Below, one piece after another: positions 33,367 through 41,043 of a stretch of DNA of 53,517 nucleotides. Every line of letters starts with the position of its first letter. The stretch's first letter is position 1. Origin of the DNA: an uncultured Paracoccaceae bacterium (lineage in GTDB: Bacteria; Pseudomonadota; Alphaproteobacteria; Rhodobacterales; Rhodobacteraceae). A program made the translations under genes and the position numbers. The notes beneath the pieces are model-generated. The model was not told the origin of the DNA and made no database searches. It was given only the letters and a program-made list of their open reading frames with translations. Location of the stretch: assembly GCA_937927675.1 (NCBI GenBank), contig CALBSG010000082.1:1-53517 (forward strand), read 5' to 3'.

Positions 33367-34446
33367 ATGGACATTCAGACGATCAGAAAAACAGCCGGTC
33401 GTGGCCGGATCTATGACAGCATTCTCGACACGGTTGGGGATACGCCGGTGATCAGGCTGGGGCGGATGTCGCCCAAAGGTGTCGATGTCTTGGTCAAGGC
33501 CGAGTTCTTCAATCCGGGTGCCTCTGTCAAGGACCGGCTTGCACTGAACATCATCGAGGCCGCCGAACGCGAGGGCCGTCTGCAGCCCGGCCAGACCGTC
33601 GTCGAGGCCACCAGCGGCAACACTGGCATCGGGCTGGCGATGGTCTGCGCCCGCAAGGGTTATCCGCTGGTTGTCACCATGGCCGACAGTTTTTCGGTCG
33701 AGCGGCGTCGGTTGATGCGCATGCTGGGTGCGAAAGTGGTGTTGACGCCCCGCGCGGCAAAGGGCTTTGGCATGTATAGCAAGGCCGTCGAATTGGCCGA
33801 GGCGAATGGCTGGTTCCTCGCCCGCCAGTTTGAGACCGCCGACAATGCCGATATCCATGAGACGACGACCGCGCGCGAGATCCTTGCCGATTTCGCCGAC
33901 CGACGGCTGGATATGATTGTGACCGGCTATGGCACGGGCGGCACCGCCACGGGCATCTCGCGCCTCCTGCGCCGCGAACGGCCAAACGTGAAACTGGTGC
34001 TGGCCGAGCCCGCAAACGCTGCGCTGATTGGCTCTGGTCGCGTGCAGGAAAGGACGGCAACCGGAGCCCCCGCTGCCCCGCATCCGTCTTTCGAACCTCA
34101 CCCGATTCAGGGCTGGACGCCGGATTTCGTGCCCTTGGTCCTGCAAGAGGCGCTTGATGCCGGAGCGTTCGACCAAGTGCTGCCGGTTCCGGGTTCTGAA
34201 GGCATCGAAATAGCGCAGCGACTTGCACGGATGGAGGGTATTCTGACCGGCATTTCGGGCGGTGCCACGCTGGCCGTGGCGTTGAAACTGGCCGAATCCG
34301 CAGCGGCCGGGACGGTCATTCTGGCGATGCTACCCGACACCGGCGAGCGCTATCTGTCGACGCCACTGTTCCAGTCGATCCCCGAAGACATGGATGACGA
34401 GGAACGCGCTATCTCGCTGTCGACCCCGGGTTATCGACTGGAGTAA
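33367..34446 (+). CDS. Cysteine synthase-like PLP enzyme (CysK/SbnA-type beta-replacing)
   Basis: A 359-residue fold-type II PLP enzyme. K55 in FNPGASVKDRLA is the Schiff-base lysine. EATSGNTGIGLAM is the substrate loop and TGYGTGGTATGISR the phosphate-binding loop. It is longer than a housekeeping CysK (~310-325), with an insertion around GSGRVQERTATGAPAAP and a C-terminal tail ending STPGYRLE. A strong ribosome site, GGGAGGGG, precedes ATG 33367. It is 5 bp from the decarboxylase at 34452 and divergent from a dedicated regulator, so it is probably specialised (for example forming 2,3-diaminopropionate, cysteate or another beta-substituted alanine) rather than general cysteine synthesis. The substrate is not known. 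Confidence 0.85.
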   Translation: MDIQTIRKTAGRGRIYDSILDTVGDTPVIRLGRMSPKGVDVLVKAEFFNPGASVKDRLALNIIEAAEREGRLQPGQTVVEATSGNTGIGLAMVCARKGYPLVVTMADSFSVERRRLMRMLGAKVVLTPRAAKGFGMYSKAVELAEANGWFLARQFETADNADIHETTTAREILADFADRRLDMIVTGYGTGGTATGISRLLRRERPNVKLVLAEPANAALIGSGRVQERTATGAPAAPHPSFEPHPIQGWTPDFVPLVLQEALDAGAFDQVLPVPGSEGIEIAQRLARMEGILTGISGGATLAVALKLAESAAAGTVILAMLPDTGERYLSTPLFQSIPEDMDDEERAISLSTPGYRLE

Positions 34447-34451
34447 TTGCC

Positions 34452-35870
34452 ATGGACAATCGGTCTCTTGACCCAGTGGACTGGGATGCCTTCCGCACGC
34501 TTGCTCATCAGCTTCTCGATACCGGCATCGACCATACCCGCGATATTCGCGACAGGCCCGCATGGCAGCCGATGCCGCCCGACGTGCGCGCGCGCTTCCG
34601 GGCACCCCTGCCCAAGGGCCCCTTGCCGCTCTCCGAAGTGGTGTCGGCATTACAGCGTGACTTACTGCCCTATCCGATGGGGAACGTTCATCCGCGCTTT
34701 CATGCCTGGTACATGGGGGGCAGCAATCTAACCGGTGCGCTGGCCGATTTTCTCGCCGCGGTCGTCGGCTCGAACCTTGGCGGGGGCGATCATGCCGCCG
34801 CCGAGATCGACCGGCAGGTGGTCGATTGGTGCCGCCAGATGACCGGCATGCCCGAGGGCACCAGCGGCACGCTTGTTTCCGGGGGCTCCGTGGCGAACCT
34901 TGTCGCGCTGACCGTGGCGCGCAACGTCAAGGCGGGCGTCGATGTGCGGACCTTGGGGCTGCAAGCCGCGCCGCCCATGCGCTTTTACGCATCAAGCCAA
35001 GTCCATGGTTGCCATATCAAAGCGGCCGAAGTGCTGGGTCTTGGGCGGGCCGGGCTGCGATTGATCCCGGCTGGAGCGGACTGCCGGATGGATCTGTTGA
35101 GTCTGCGCCACGCAATCGCAGAGGATCGCGCCGCCGGTCTTCACCCGGCCTGCGTCATCGCCACCGCCGGCACCGTGAACAGCGGCGCCGTTGATGACCT
35201 GCCCGCGCTGTCTGCCCTGTGTCGGGACGAAGGGCTGTGGTTCCACATTGATGGCTGCATCGGCGCTCTCGTGGCGCTTGGGCCTCGGTATCGGGGGCTG
35301 GTCCAAGGCATCGAGTTGGGCGATTCCCTGGCGCTTGACCCGCACAAACTTTTGCAGGCCCCGTTCGAGCTGGGTTGCTGCCTTGTCCGCGACCGCGACC
35401 TGCACCGCGCGACCTTTGCCCTGAACCAAGAATATCTGCAGGGCACGACGCGCGGCCTCGCCGCGGCAGAGTGGCTCTACGATTACGGCTTGCAGACCTC
35501 GCGCGGGTTCAGGGCGCTAAAGCTTTGGATGAGCGTGATGGAACACGGGGCAGAGCGCCTCGGTCAGATGATTGACGGCACCATAGATCTGGCCGCCGAC
35601 CTTCGAACGCGTCTTTCCCGGAGCGAAGGGTTCGAGGTGATGGCCGGCAGCAGACTCAACATCGTCTGCTTCCGCTACGCCGGACCGGATGAGGCAACAC
35701 GGAAGGCCCATAACATCGAGGCGATGCTGCGCCTGCAGGATGCCGGTACCGCTGTCCTGTCTGACACGACGATCAACGGGCAGCACTGGTTGCGCGCGGC
35801 CTACGCCAATCACCGAACGACGGCTGATGACGTGGTCACGCTGGTCGACGCACTCGACGGTTTGCGTTAA
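34452..35870 (+). CDS. Group II PLP-dependent amino acid decarboxylase
   Basis: A 472-residue aspartate-aminotransferase-fold decarboxylase of the DDC/GAD family. The PLP lysine lies in ALDPHKLLQAP. HPRFHAWYMGG, the substrate/cofactor region GTLVSGGSVANLVALTVAR, VIATAGTVNSGAVDDL and WFHIDGCIGALV are family motifs. It starts 5 bp after the cysteine-synthase-like gene, so the two form an operon. A product-substrate relation is likely: the first enzyme may make a beta-substituted alanine that this one decarboxylates to an amine (cysteate to taurine is one possibility). Alternatives are aromatic amino acids, 2,4-diaminobutyrate or aspartate. Exact specificity cannot be read from sequence. Confidence 0.87.
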   Translation: MDNRSLDPVDWDAFRTLAHQLLDTGIDHTRDIRDRPAWQPMPPDVRARFRAPLPKGPLPLSEVVSALQRDLLPYPMGNVHPRFHAWYMGGSNLTGALADFLAAVVGSNLGGGDHAAAEIDRQVVDWCRQMTGMPEGTSGTLVSGGSVANLVALTVARNVKAGVDVRTLGLQAAPPMRFYASSQVHGCHIKAAEVLGLGRAGLRLIPAGADCRMDLLSLRHAIAEDRAAGLHPACVIATAGTVNSGAVDDLPALSALCRDEGLWFHIDGCIGALVALGPRYRGLVQGIELGDSLALDPHKLLQAPFELGCCLVRDRDLHRATFALNQEYLQGTTRGLAAAEWLYDYGLQTSRGFRALKLWMSVMEHGAERLGQMIDGTIDLAADLRTRLSRSEGFEVMAGSRLNIVCFRYAGPDEATRKAHNIEAMLRLQDAGTAVLSDTTINGQHWLRAAYANHRTTADDVVTLVDALDGLR

Positions 35871-36044
35871 ATTGAGACCCGTCTTTTCGGTGGAGTATTT
35901 GTGATTTTTATCAAGTGCTTAATGGGATTTCTTGAAGTGTATATTGGCAAGCCGTCAGCCGCCGATCCCCCGGAAGTCGGCGCGCAGAGGGTTGATGGTC
36001 GGTCAGCAAAAGCTGCGCATCGGTTCTGCCGCGGCCTTTAGCGA

Positions 36045-36105
36045 CGCCTCACGCAGCGCTCTTCCACCGCAGGGGGCTGACGTAGACGATGTCATCGCCC
36101 GCACT
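36045..36105. repeat. 61-bp repeat, copy A (3' end of yaeQ)
   Basis: Sixty of 61 bases are identical to 44719-44779; the single difference is at 36055/44729. It covers the last 19 codons of yaeQ including the stop. Weaker similarity to the flank of copy B also appears further along at about 36690-36780. Confidence 0.9.
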
Positions 36106-36594
36106 GACCATCACATCGCCTTCTTGGATATTGATCTGAAGCTTCATCGTGCGGTTGGCCAGTCGTGCCAGCTCGCCCGTGTCTTTCTCGGAAAAATTCA
36201 CCACTTCGAGGTTGTCGAAACGTGTGGTGCTGCCTTTGATCTTATCCCACCAGATCTCGGCGGTCCGTCCGCCATACGGGTAGACGATCACCCTCTCTGC
36301 TTTGCTGCAGGATTGGCGCACAACCTTTTCGCTGGGAAGCCCGAGGGAAACCCAGACATCGAGCTCTCCGCTCAAGCCTTTTTGCCAGATGTCCGGCTCG
36401 TCATCGGCGGACAGGCCCTTGGTCATCGCTAGGCTCTCGTGCGCGTTCAGCGCAAAGGCGACAAGGCGCACCATCAGCCGTTCGTCCGTCTCCGACGGAT
36501 GCTTGGCGACGGTCAGTTTGTGGGTCTCATAATAGTGGCGGTCCATATCCGAGACTGAAAGCTCGACTTTGTAGACAGTCGCATTCTGCGCCAT
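36049..36594 (-). CDS. yaeQ: YaeQ family protein
   Basis: A 181-residue protein matching the YaeQ family (a PD-(D/E)XK-like fold of unsettled function). Conserved parts visible are ATVYKVELSVSDMDRHYYE, LTVAKHPSETDERLMVRLVA, GLSADDEPDIWQ, LDVWVSLGLPSEKVVRQSC, YGGRTAEIWWDKIK, NRTMKLQINIQEG and VSPLRWKSA. The start is set at MAQNATVYKV, eleven codons inside the longest frame, to match family N-termini. The last 61 bp of the gene recur at 44719-44779. No operon partners are seen. Confidence 0.92.
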   Translation of the reverse strand: MAQNATVYKVELSVSDMDRHYYETHKLTVAKHPSETDERLMVRLVAFALNAHESLAMTKGLSADDEPDIWQKGLSGELDVWVSLGLPSEKVVRQSCSKAERVIVYPYGGRTAEIWWDKIKGSTTRFDNLEVVNFSEKDTGELARLANRTMKLQINIQEGDVMVSAGDDIVYVSPLRWKSAA

Positions 36595-37161
36595 GACGTA
36601 CCCCGAATTTCTAAGATTGGGGTGCATAGCCGGTCTGGTGGCCTTGTGAAAGCCGAATACCCACCATGCACGGGCAGTTCGAGAGCCGGAGCGGCTATTT
36701 CTGCCTTGGTACCTTGCTGAAACCCTGCCTCTTTGGAAATCTCATCGGGGAACGGTCAATTCACGGCGAGCAGCAACAGACCGCTTTCCGCCCCTTTGCG
36801 TTCAGCGCTGTTTGTTCTGGCGAAATTGAACATGCTCGCCGCGTCGGCGGCGGATGCGGCTCTATCTGAGGGCGAACTAGGCGTTTTGGCCGACGTTATC
36901 GTTGCGTTCTTCGCCCACGATGCTGGACCGAATGGTTCATCAGTTCCCGACAGCGCTGCGTTGTCGATGGCCCCAATTATTCGACAGGCGGCTGCTCGAA
37001 ATTGATGGGCAAAAAACGCCTGTTCAAACGTGGTGAGAAGGCATTTGAACTGAGGGTCGCCTTGTGTCTGGCATTATATTGATGATATGTGTCAGCAATA
37101 AGATCGACATCATGGTGACGGGCAGTATCCTTTTGGAATGTTCCGTCAAGCGGGTTTGAAA
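36595..37161. other. Gene-free stretch with a dispersed-repeat-like segment
   Basis: The 567 bp between yaeQ and the TetR gene hold no convincing gene. The part at about 36690-36780 resembles 44785-44860 (shared AACCCTGCCT, CATCGGG and AACGGTCA separated by similar distances), so it looks like a degenerate dispersed element. The last 80 bp carry an operator-like motif described separately. Confidence 0.4.
37102..37112. promoter_or_regulatory. TetR operator candidate (site 1)
   Basis: GATCGACATCA, the reverse complement of TGATGTCGATC, lies 50 bp upstream of the TetR start. The same 11-mer occurs at 40516-40526 in front of the SDR operon. Related half-sites (TGATGAT) occur near 37080. Confidence 0.4.
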
Positions 37162-37716
37162 ATGCGCATCACCAAGGAAAAACGGCAAGAGAACCACGAC
37201 AGGATCGTCGCCATCGCCTCCGAGATGTTCCGCGAGCGGGGCTTTGACGGGGTCAGCGTGGCGGACCTGATGGAGAAGGCGGGGATGACCCATGGCGGGT
37301 TTTATAACCACTTCGCCTCGAAGGAGGCATTGATTGCCGAAGCCACCGCCAAGGGGTTCGTCGAGACATCGGACCGCTATGCCGGATATTCGGTCGGGGA
37401 CGTGATTGACGCCTATGTCTCGCGCCAGCACCGGGATGCGCGAGGCGAGGGCTGTCCGGCCGCGGCATTGAGCGGCGAGGCGGCACGGTTGCCGGGCGAT
37501 GCGCGGGCGGTCTTTGGCGCGGGGATCGGGGGGCTCTTTGCGGCGCTGGAGCAGGGGTTGGCCGGGCGCCCGGATGCGCGAGCCAAGGCCATCAGCCTTC
37601 TGGCGCAGGCGGTGGGCGCTGTTGTGCTTTCGCGGGCCTGCCCGGACGACGCGTCTCTGGCAGATGAGATCTTGGACACCTGCCGCGCCGATTGCCACGC
37701 GACCTTGGCTGAATGA
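37162..37716 (+). CDS. TetR/AcrR family transcriptional regulator
   Basis: A 184-residue repressor-type regulator. The N-terminal helix-turn-helix (about 1-55) reads KEKRQENHDRIVAIASEMFR, ERGFDGVSVADLMEKAGMTH, GGFYNHFASKEALIAEA. The C-terminal ligand domain is alanine/glycine-rich (GEGCPAAALSGEAARLPGDA), as in TetR members near oxidoreductase genes. A longer start at 37138 is possible. It is convergent with the oxidoreductase at 37762 but shares an 11-bp operator-like motif with that operon's promoter, so it is likely its regulator and autoregulated. Confidence 0.9.
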   Translation: MRITKEKRQENHDRIVAIASEMFRERGFDGVSVADLMEKAGMTHGGFYNHFASKEALIAEATAKGFVETSDRYAGYSVGDVIDAYVSRQHRDARGEGCPAAALSGEAARLPGDARAVFGAGIGGLFAALEQGLAGRPDARAKAISLLAQAVGAVVLSRACPDDASLADEILDTCRADCHATLAE

Positions 37717-37720
37717 GGCA

Positions 37721-37742
37721 GGGGCCGCAGCGCCGCGGCCCC
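37721..37742. terminator. GC-rich hairpin between convergent genes
   Basis: A perfect 8-bp stem, GGGGCCGC (37721-37728) with GCGGCCCC (37735-37742), and a 6-nt loop. There is no T-tract, so termination would be inefficient or factor-assisted. It lies between the TetR stop and the oxidoreductase stop. Confidence 0.45.
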
Positions 37743-37761
37743 GCCTTGCCCGGATCGGCGT

Positions 37762-38760
37762 TCAGTCCGCTACCTTGACGACGATCTTGCCTTTGGCACG
37801 CCCGGTCTCGACATGAGCCAGGGCATCGGGCGTCTGGGTGAAGGGGAAGACGCGGTCCACGACGGGGCGGATCGCGCCTTCGTCAATCAAGGCCGCAAGC
37901 TTGCCGAGTTGCACGCCAGAAGCCTGCATGAACAGGAAAGAATAACCCACCCCCCGCGCCTTGGCCTTCGTGATGACACGCCGCCCCAGCAGCCGGATGA
38001 CAAAGCGCAGGAACAGGTTCAGCTTCAGCGACTTGGCAAAGGGCAAATCCGGCGGGCCGGACAGGGAAATCAACATCCCGCCGGGGCGAAGCACGTTTAG
38101 CGACTTGGCAAGCGTCTTGGGGTCTTGGCTGTTCAAGACCAAGTCATAGCCCGACAGAACCTGCTCGAAATCCTCCGTCCGGTAGTCGATCACCACATCG
38201 GCGCCGAGGCTTTTGACCAGTTCGGCATTGGCGGCGCTCGTCGTCGTGGCCACCGTCGCGCCGAGGTGTTTTGCCAGTTGGATGGCAATAGTCCCAACCC
38301 CGCCAGAGCCTGCTTGGATGAAGACCTTTTGCCCCGGCTTGACCTTGGCCACCTCGACAAGGGCTTGCCAGGCGGTCAGCCCGACCAGAGGGACGGCGGC
38401 TGCCTCCTCCATCGTCAGGCTGGCGGGTTTCAGTGCTAGGTCGGCCTGATCGACCGCGATATACTCGGCAAAGGTTCCGATCCGATGATCGCGCGGCCGG
38501 GCATAGACCTCATCGCCTGCCTTGAAGCGCCGCACCTGCGCGCCCACCCGCACCACGGTTCCGGCAAATTCATGGCCGAGGATCAGCGGCAACGGATAGG
38601 GCATGAACAGCTTGAATTCCCCGTCGCGGATCTTGCTGTCCAAGGGGTTGATGCCTGCCGCTTGGATACGGACCAAGACGTCGTTCGCGCCCACCTGCGG
38701 TTCGGGCCTGTCTGCCAGACGGAGGGGGGCTTTGTATTTCTCGACTATAAAGGCTTTCAC
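37762..38760 (-). CDS. Zinc-independent quinone oxidoreductase-like MDR protein
   Basis: A 332-residue NADP-dependent medium-chain dehydrogenase/reductase. The N-terminal GroES-like part is MKAFIVEKYKAPLRL, then VRIQAAGINPLDSKIRDG and LILGHEFAGTVVRVG. The Rossmann fold shows KVFIQAGSGGVGTIAIQLAK. The zinc-binding cysteines of alcohol dehydrogenases are absent, as in quinone oxidoreductases (QOR/ZTA1-like). It is last in a minus-strand set with an alpha/beta hydrolase and an SDR, and probably handles reactive carbonyls or enones; the substrate is unknown. Confidence 0.9.
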   Translation of the reverse strand: MKAFIVEKYKAPLRLADRPEPQVGANDVLVRIQAAGINPLDSKIRDGEFKLFMPYPLPLILGHEFAGTVVRVGAQVRRFKAGDEVYARPRDHRIGTFAEYIAVDQADLALKPASLTMEEAAAVPLVGLTAWQALVEVAKVKPGQKVFIQAGSGGVGTIAIQLAKHLGATVATTTSAANAELVKSLGADVVIDYRTEDFEQVLSGYDLVLNSQDPKTLAKSLNVLRPGGMLISLSGPPDLPFAKSLKLNLFLRFVIRLLGRRVITKAKARGVGYSFLFMQASGVQLGKLAALIDEGAIRPVVDRVFPFTQTPDALAHVETGRAKGKIVVKVAD

Positions 38761-38782
38761 GTGGGAACTCCGATGTAAGGGG

Positions 38783-39616
38783 TCAGGCGGCTAGAAAGCC
38801 CAAGGCTTTCTGCACGAATTGCGCGTGGTTTTGGAAGATCCCGCCGTGGCCGGCATCGGGATAGATCACCAACTCGGCACCCTGGATGCGGCTGGCAAGG
38901 TCGGCGCTGTTGGCGGTGGGAACCATGATGTCCTTGTCGCCATTGGCCACGAGGACCGGGATTTTGATGCGGCCCAGATCCTGTGGTGCCTGGCGGCCCC
39001 AAGCCTGGATCGCGGCAAGCTGGCGCAGGAAGGCCCTAGGCGAGGGGCCCTTGTCGCGCCCGGTCTTTCGCTCTGACAGCCGAGCCAGAAAATCGCGGGC
39101 CGAAGCGCGGCCATTCGGCGTGCCGGTAAAGAAGAGATAGGTCTTGGGGTCGCGGAAGGTCAGCAGGCCCTTGATGATCAGCGGCCAAGAGATCGCGCCG
39201 ACGCGGGCAATGCCCTCTCCGCCTGCTGGTCCCGTGCCGGTCAGGATCAACTTGCGGACCAGACTCGGGGCCTTCAGTACGACGTCTTGTGCCACGAACC
39301 CGCCAAGAGAAAAGCCCAAAAGGTCAATGCTCCCAAAGCCCATGGCGTGGATCATCGCGATGACATCCCGCGCCATCTCGTCGATGGTCCGGGGGGCTGA
39401 CCCACCGGACAGGCCGATGCCGCGATAGTCTATGGCGATGACATGATGCGTCGCGGCCAAGCCGTCGACGATGCGGGGATCGAAGTTGTCCAGCACCGCG
39501 CCCCAGTGGTTCAACAGAACCAGCGGCACCCCGCCCCGTGGCCCAAGTTCACGATAGGCAAACCGGGTTCCCTCGACAGAGATGATGCGGTTAGCTGCGT
39601 CGATGAAGCGTGTCAT
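38783..39616 (-). CDS. Alpha/beta hydrolase
   Basis: A 277-residue hydrolase. The nucleophile elbow is GFSLGG (LLGFSLGGFVAQD). The acid is probably the aspartate in VLVANGDKDIMVP, and the histidine is in YPDAGHGGIFQNH. The oxyanion region is LLNHWGAVLDNFDPR. The family includes non-heme haloperoxidase-like esterases and lactonases, so the substrate is open. It sits 22 bp upstream of the oxidoreductase and 9 bp after the SDR gene, in one operon presumably under the TetR regulator. Confidence 0.9.
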   Translation of the reverse strand: MTRFIDAANRIISVEGTRFAYRELGPRGGVPLVLLNHWGAVLDNFDPRIVDGLAATHHVIAIDYRGIGLSGGSAPRTIDEMARDVIAMIHAMGFGSIDLLGFSLGGFVAQDVVLKAPSLVRKLILTGTGPAGGEGIARVGAISWPLIIKGLLTFRDPKTYLFFTGTPNGRASARDFLARLSERKTGRDKGPSPRAFLRQLAAIQAWGRQAPQDLGRIKIPVLVANGDKDIMVPTANSADLASRIQGAELVIYPDAGHGGIFQNHAQFVQKALGFLAA

Positions 39617-39625
39617 GTCTGCCCC

Positions 39626-40450
39626 TCAGGCGATGTTGAATTGCTTGCGCAGGCTGCGGTCGAAGAGCGCACGCGGCAGGAAACGCCGGGCGAACGAGGT
39701 CTGGCGTGCCGCCTTGCCCGAGGGATAGCGCAGTCGGGGCGAGCGGTCCTGTGCCGCCGCAAGCACGGTCTTTGCGACATCTTCGGCAGTGTCGCCCGCC
39801 GCCATCGCCGCATCGAAAGCCGCCCGATACTGGGCCAGAACCTGGGCATAGGCCCCAACCGGTCGGTCCCCCTGCGGCGAGTTCGCCTCGATCGAGGTCT
39901 TGGTTGCCCAAGGCTCAATCACCGCCACACGGATGCCGAAAGCGCGCACCTCGTGGTCAAGCGATTCCGAATACCCCTCGATGGCGTGCTTGCTGGCGGC
40001 GTAATAGGCGCCGAAAGGCCCCGGGATCAGCCCCAAGACCGAGCCGATGTTCAGGATGCGGCCCTGTCCTTGCGCCCGCATGATTGGCAAGACCGCGTTG
40101 GTCACGCGCACGACGCCCAGAAAGTTGGTGTCAAACAAGGCGCGCACCTGTTCGACCGAGCTTTCCTCGGCCGCCCCGGACACGGCATACCCGGCGTTGT
40201 TAACCAGAATATCAATGCGGCCCAGTTCGTCACGGGCCAGCGCCACCGCCTTGGCCACCGATACGTCATCGGTCACATCGCAGGCGATCAGACGGATACC
40301 GTCCCTCATCTCACCCGGCGCCGCTTTGCGGCTGGTGCCGATGACGCGAAAGCCGGCCCGTGTCAGGGCCAGCGCCGCAGCTTTGCCGATCCCGCTGGAG
40401 GCCCCTGTCACAAAGGCTGTCTTCTGGGGCTTGGGGGCATAGGTCGTCAT
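39626..40450 (-). CDS. Short-chain dehydrogenase/reductase
   Basis: A 274-residue classical SDR. The cofactor motif is FVTGASSGIGKAAALALTRA, with NNAGYAVSG, the catalytic serine region ILNIGSVLGLIPGPFG and YYAASKHAIEGYSE carrying Tyr and Lys. Start at ATG 40450 (MTTYAPKPQKTAFVTG); the longest frame to 40531 would cross the operator-like palindrome and lacks family support. It is the first gene of the SDR-hydrolase-MDR operon, and the promoter with TetR-like sites is directly upstream. Confidence 0.9.
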   Translation of the reverse strand: MTTYAPKPQKTAFVTGASSGIGKAAALALTRAGFRVIGTSRKAAPGEMRDGIRLIACDVTDDVSVAKAVALARDELGRIDILVNNAGYAVSGAAEESSVEQVRALFDTNFLGVVRVTNAVLPIMRAQGQGRILNIGSVLGLIPGPFGAYYAASKHAIEGYSESLDHEVRAFGIRVAVIEPWATKTSIEANSPQGDRPVGAYAQVLAQYRAAFDAAMAAGDTAEDVAKTVLAAAQDRSPRLRYPSGKAARQTSFARRFLPRALFDRSLRKQFNIA

Positions 40451-41043
40451 GAGTGTTCCCTCGATATCGCAGCCCGCACTGCGGTTTGATCGCGCGCCGG
40501 GCAGGTGAGTATTTTTGATGTCGATCATCATTGTTAATTTAAATGACGAACATCATCATTAAAGTCAAGCCTGATTTTCGAAGCGCCGCGCAGGAGAAAG
40601 CCCGTCCGGCAGACTGACAGTTTCCGGCCGGCCAAGGACAGAGGATGCCCCTGAACCTGTGTCGCGCGCTGCGCGAACCGGAGACATTTGGCTCAGGAAA
40701 GATCTCCCCATTTCTGCAAGCCTTGCTTCCGACTGGCGTTTGGACGCCAGATTTTAGGGCGGGCAGACGGCGGTGTTCCTTCCCTGCGTGTGTTGGCACC
40801 ACTCTCGGCGAGGGCGGCCCGTTGCGGACAGTCAGCATGGTGGTTTTCGATGGCAGATTTAGGGGGGCGGGACTGCCGTCGGACCCTTCCACGCCGACAC
40901 GTCAGGAAACGCCGCTGCCGCGAGGAACCATCCAATGCGGATAAAGGACGTGTCGGGCCCAAAACGCTTGACTTGGAAGGGCCCGCAGCCAAGCCTTGCA
41001 TCCATGGATCGGTTACGGTTCCTAAACAGACGAGGTGCGGTCG
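40451..41043. other. Gene-free stretch between SDR and Lon-like genes
   Basis: Besides the operator-like palindrome, no supported gene is seen. Frames at 40645-40944 and 40688-41059 have no ribosome site or recognisable product. The stretch may contain a degenerate dispersed sequence. Confidence 0.45.
40516..40558. promoter_or_regulatory. Inverted repeat operator candidate before the SDR operon (site 2)
   Basis: Two 17-bp imperfect arms (40516-40532 and 40542-40558, 13 of 17 matching) around a 9-bp AT-rich centre. The left arm begins TGATGTCGATC, the 11-mer also found upstream of the TetR gene. The size and symmetry fit a TetR-family dimer pair. Confidence 0.5.
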
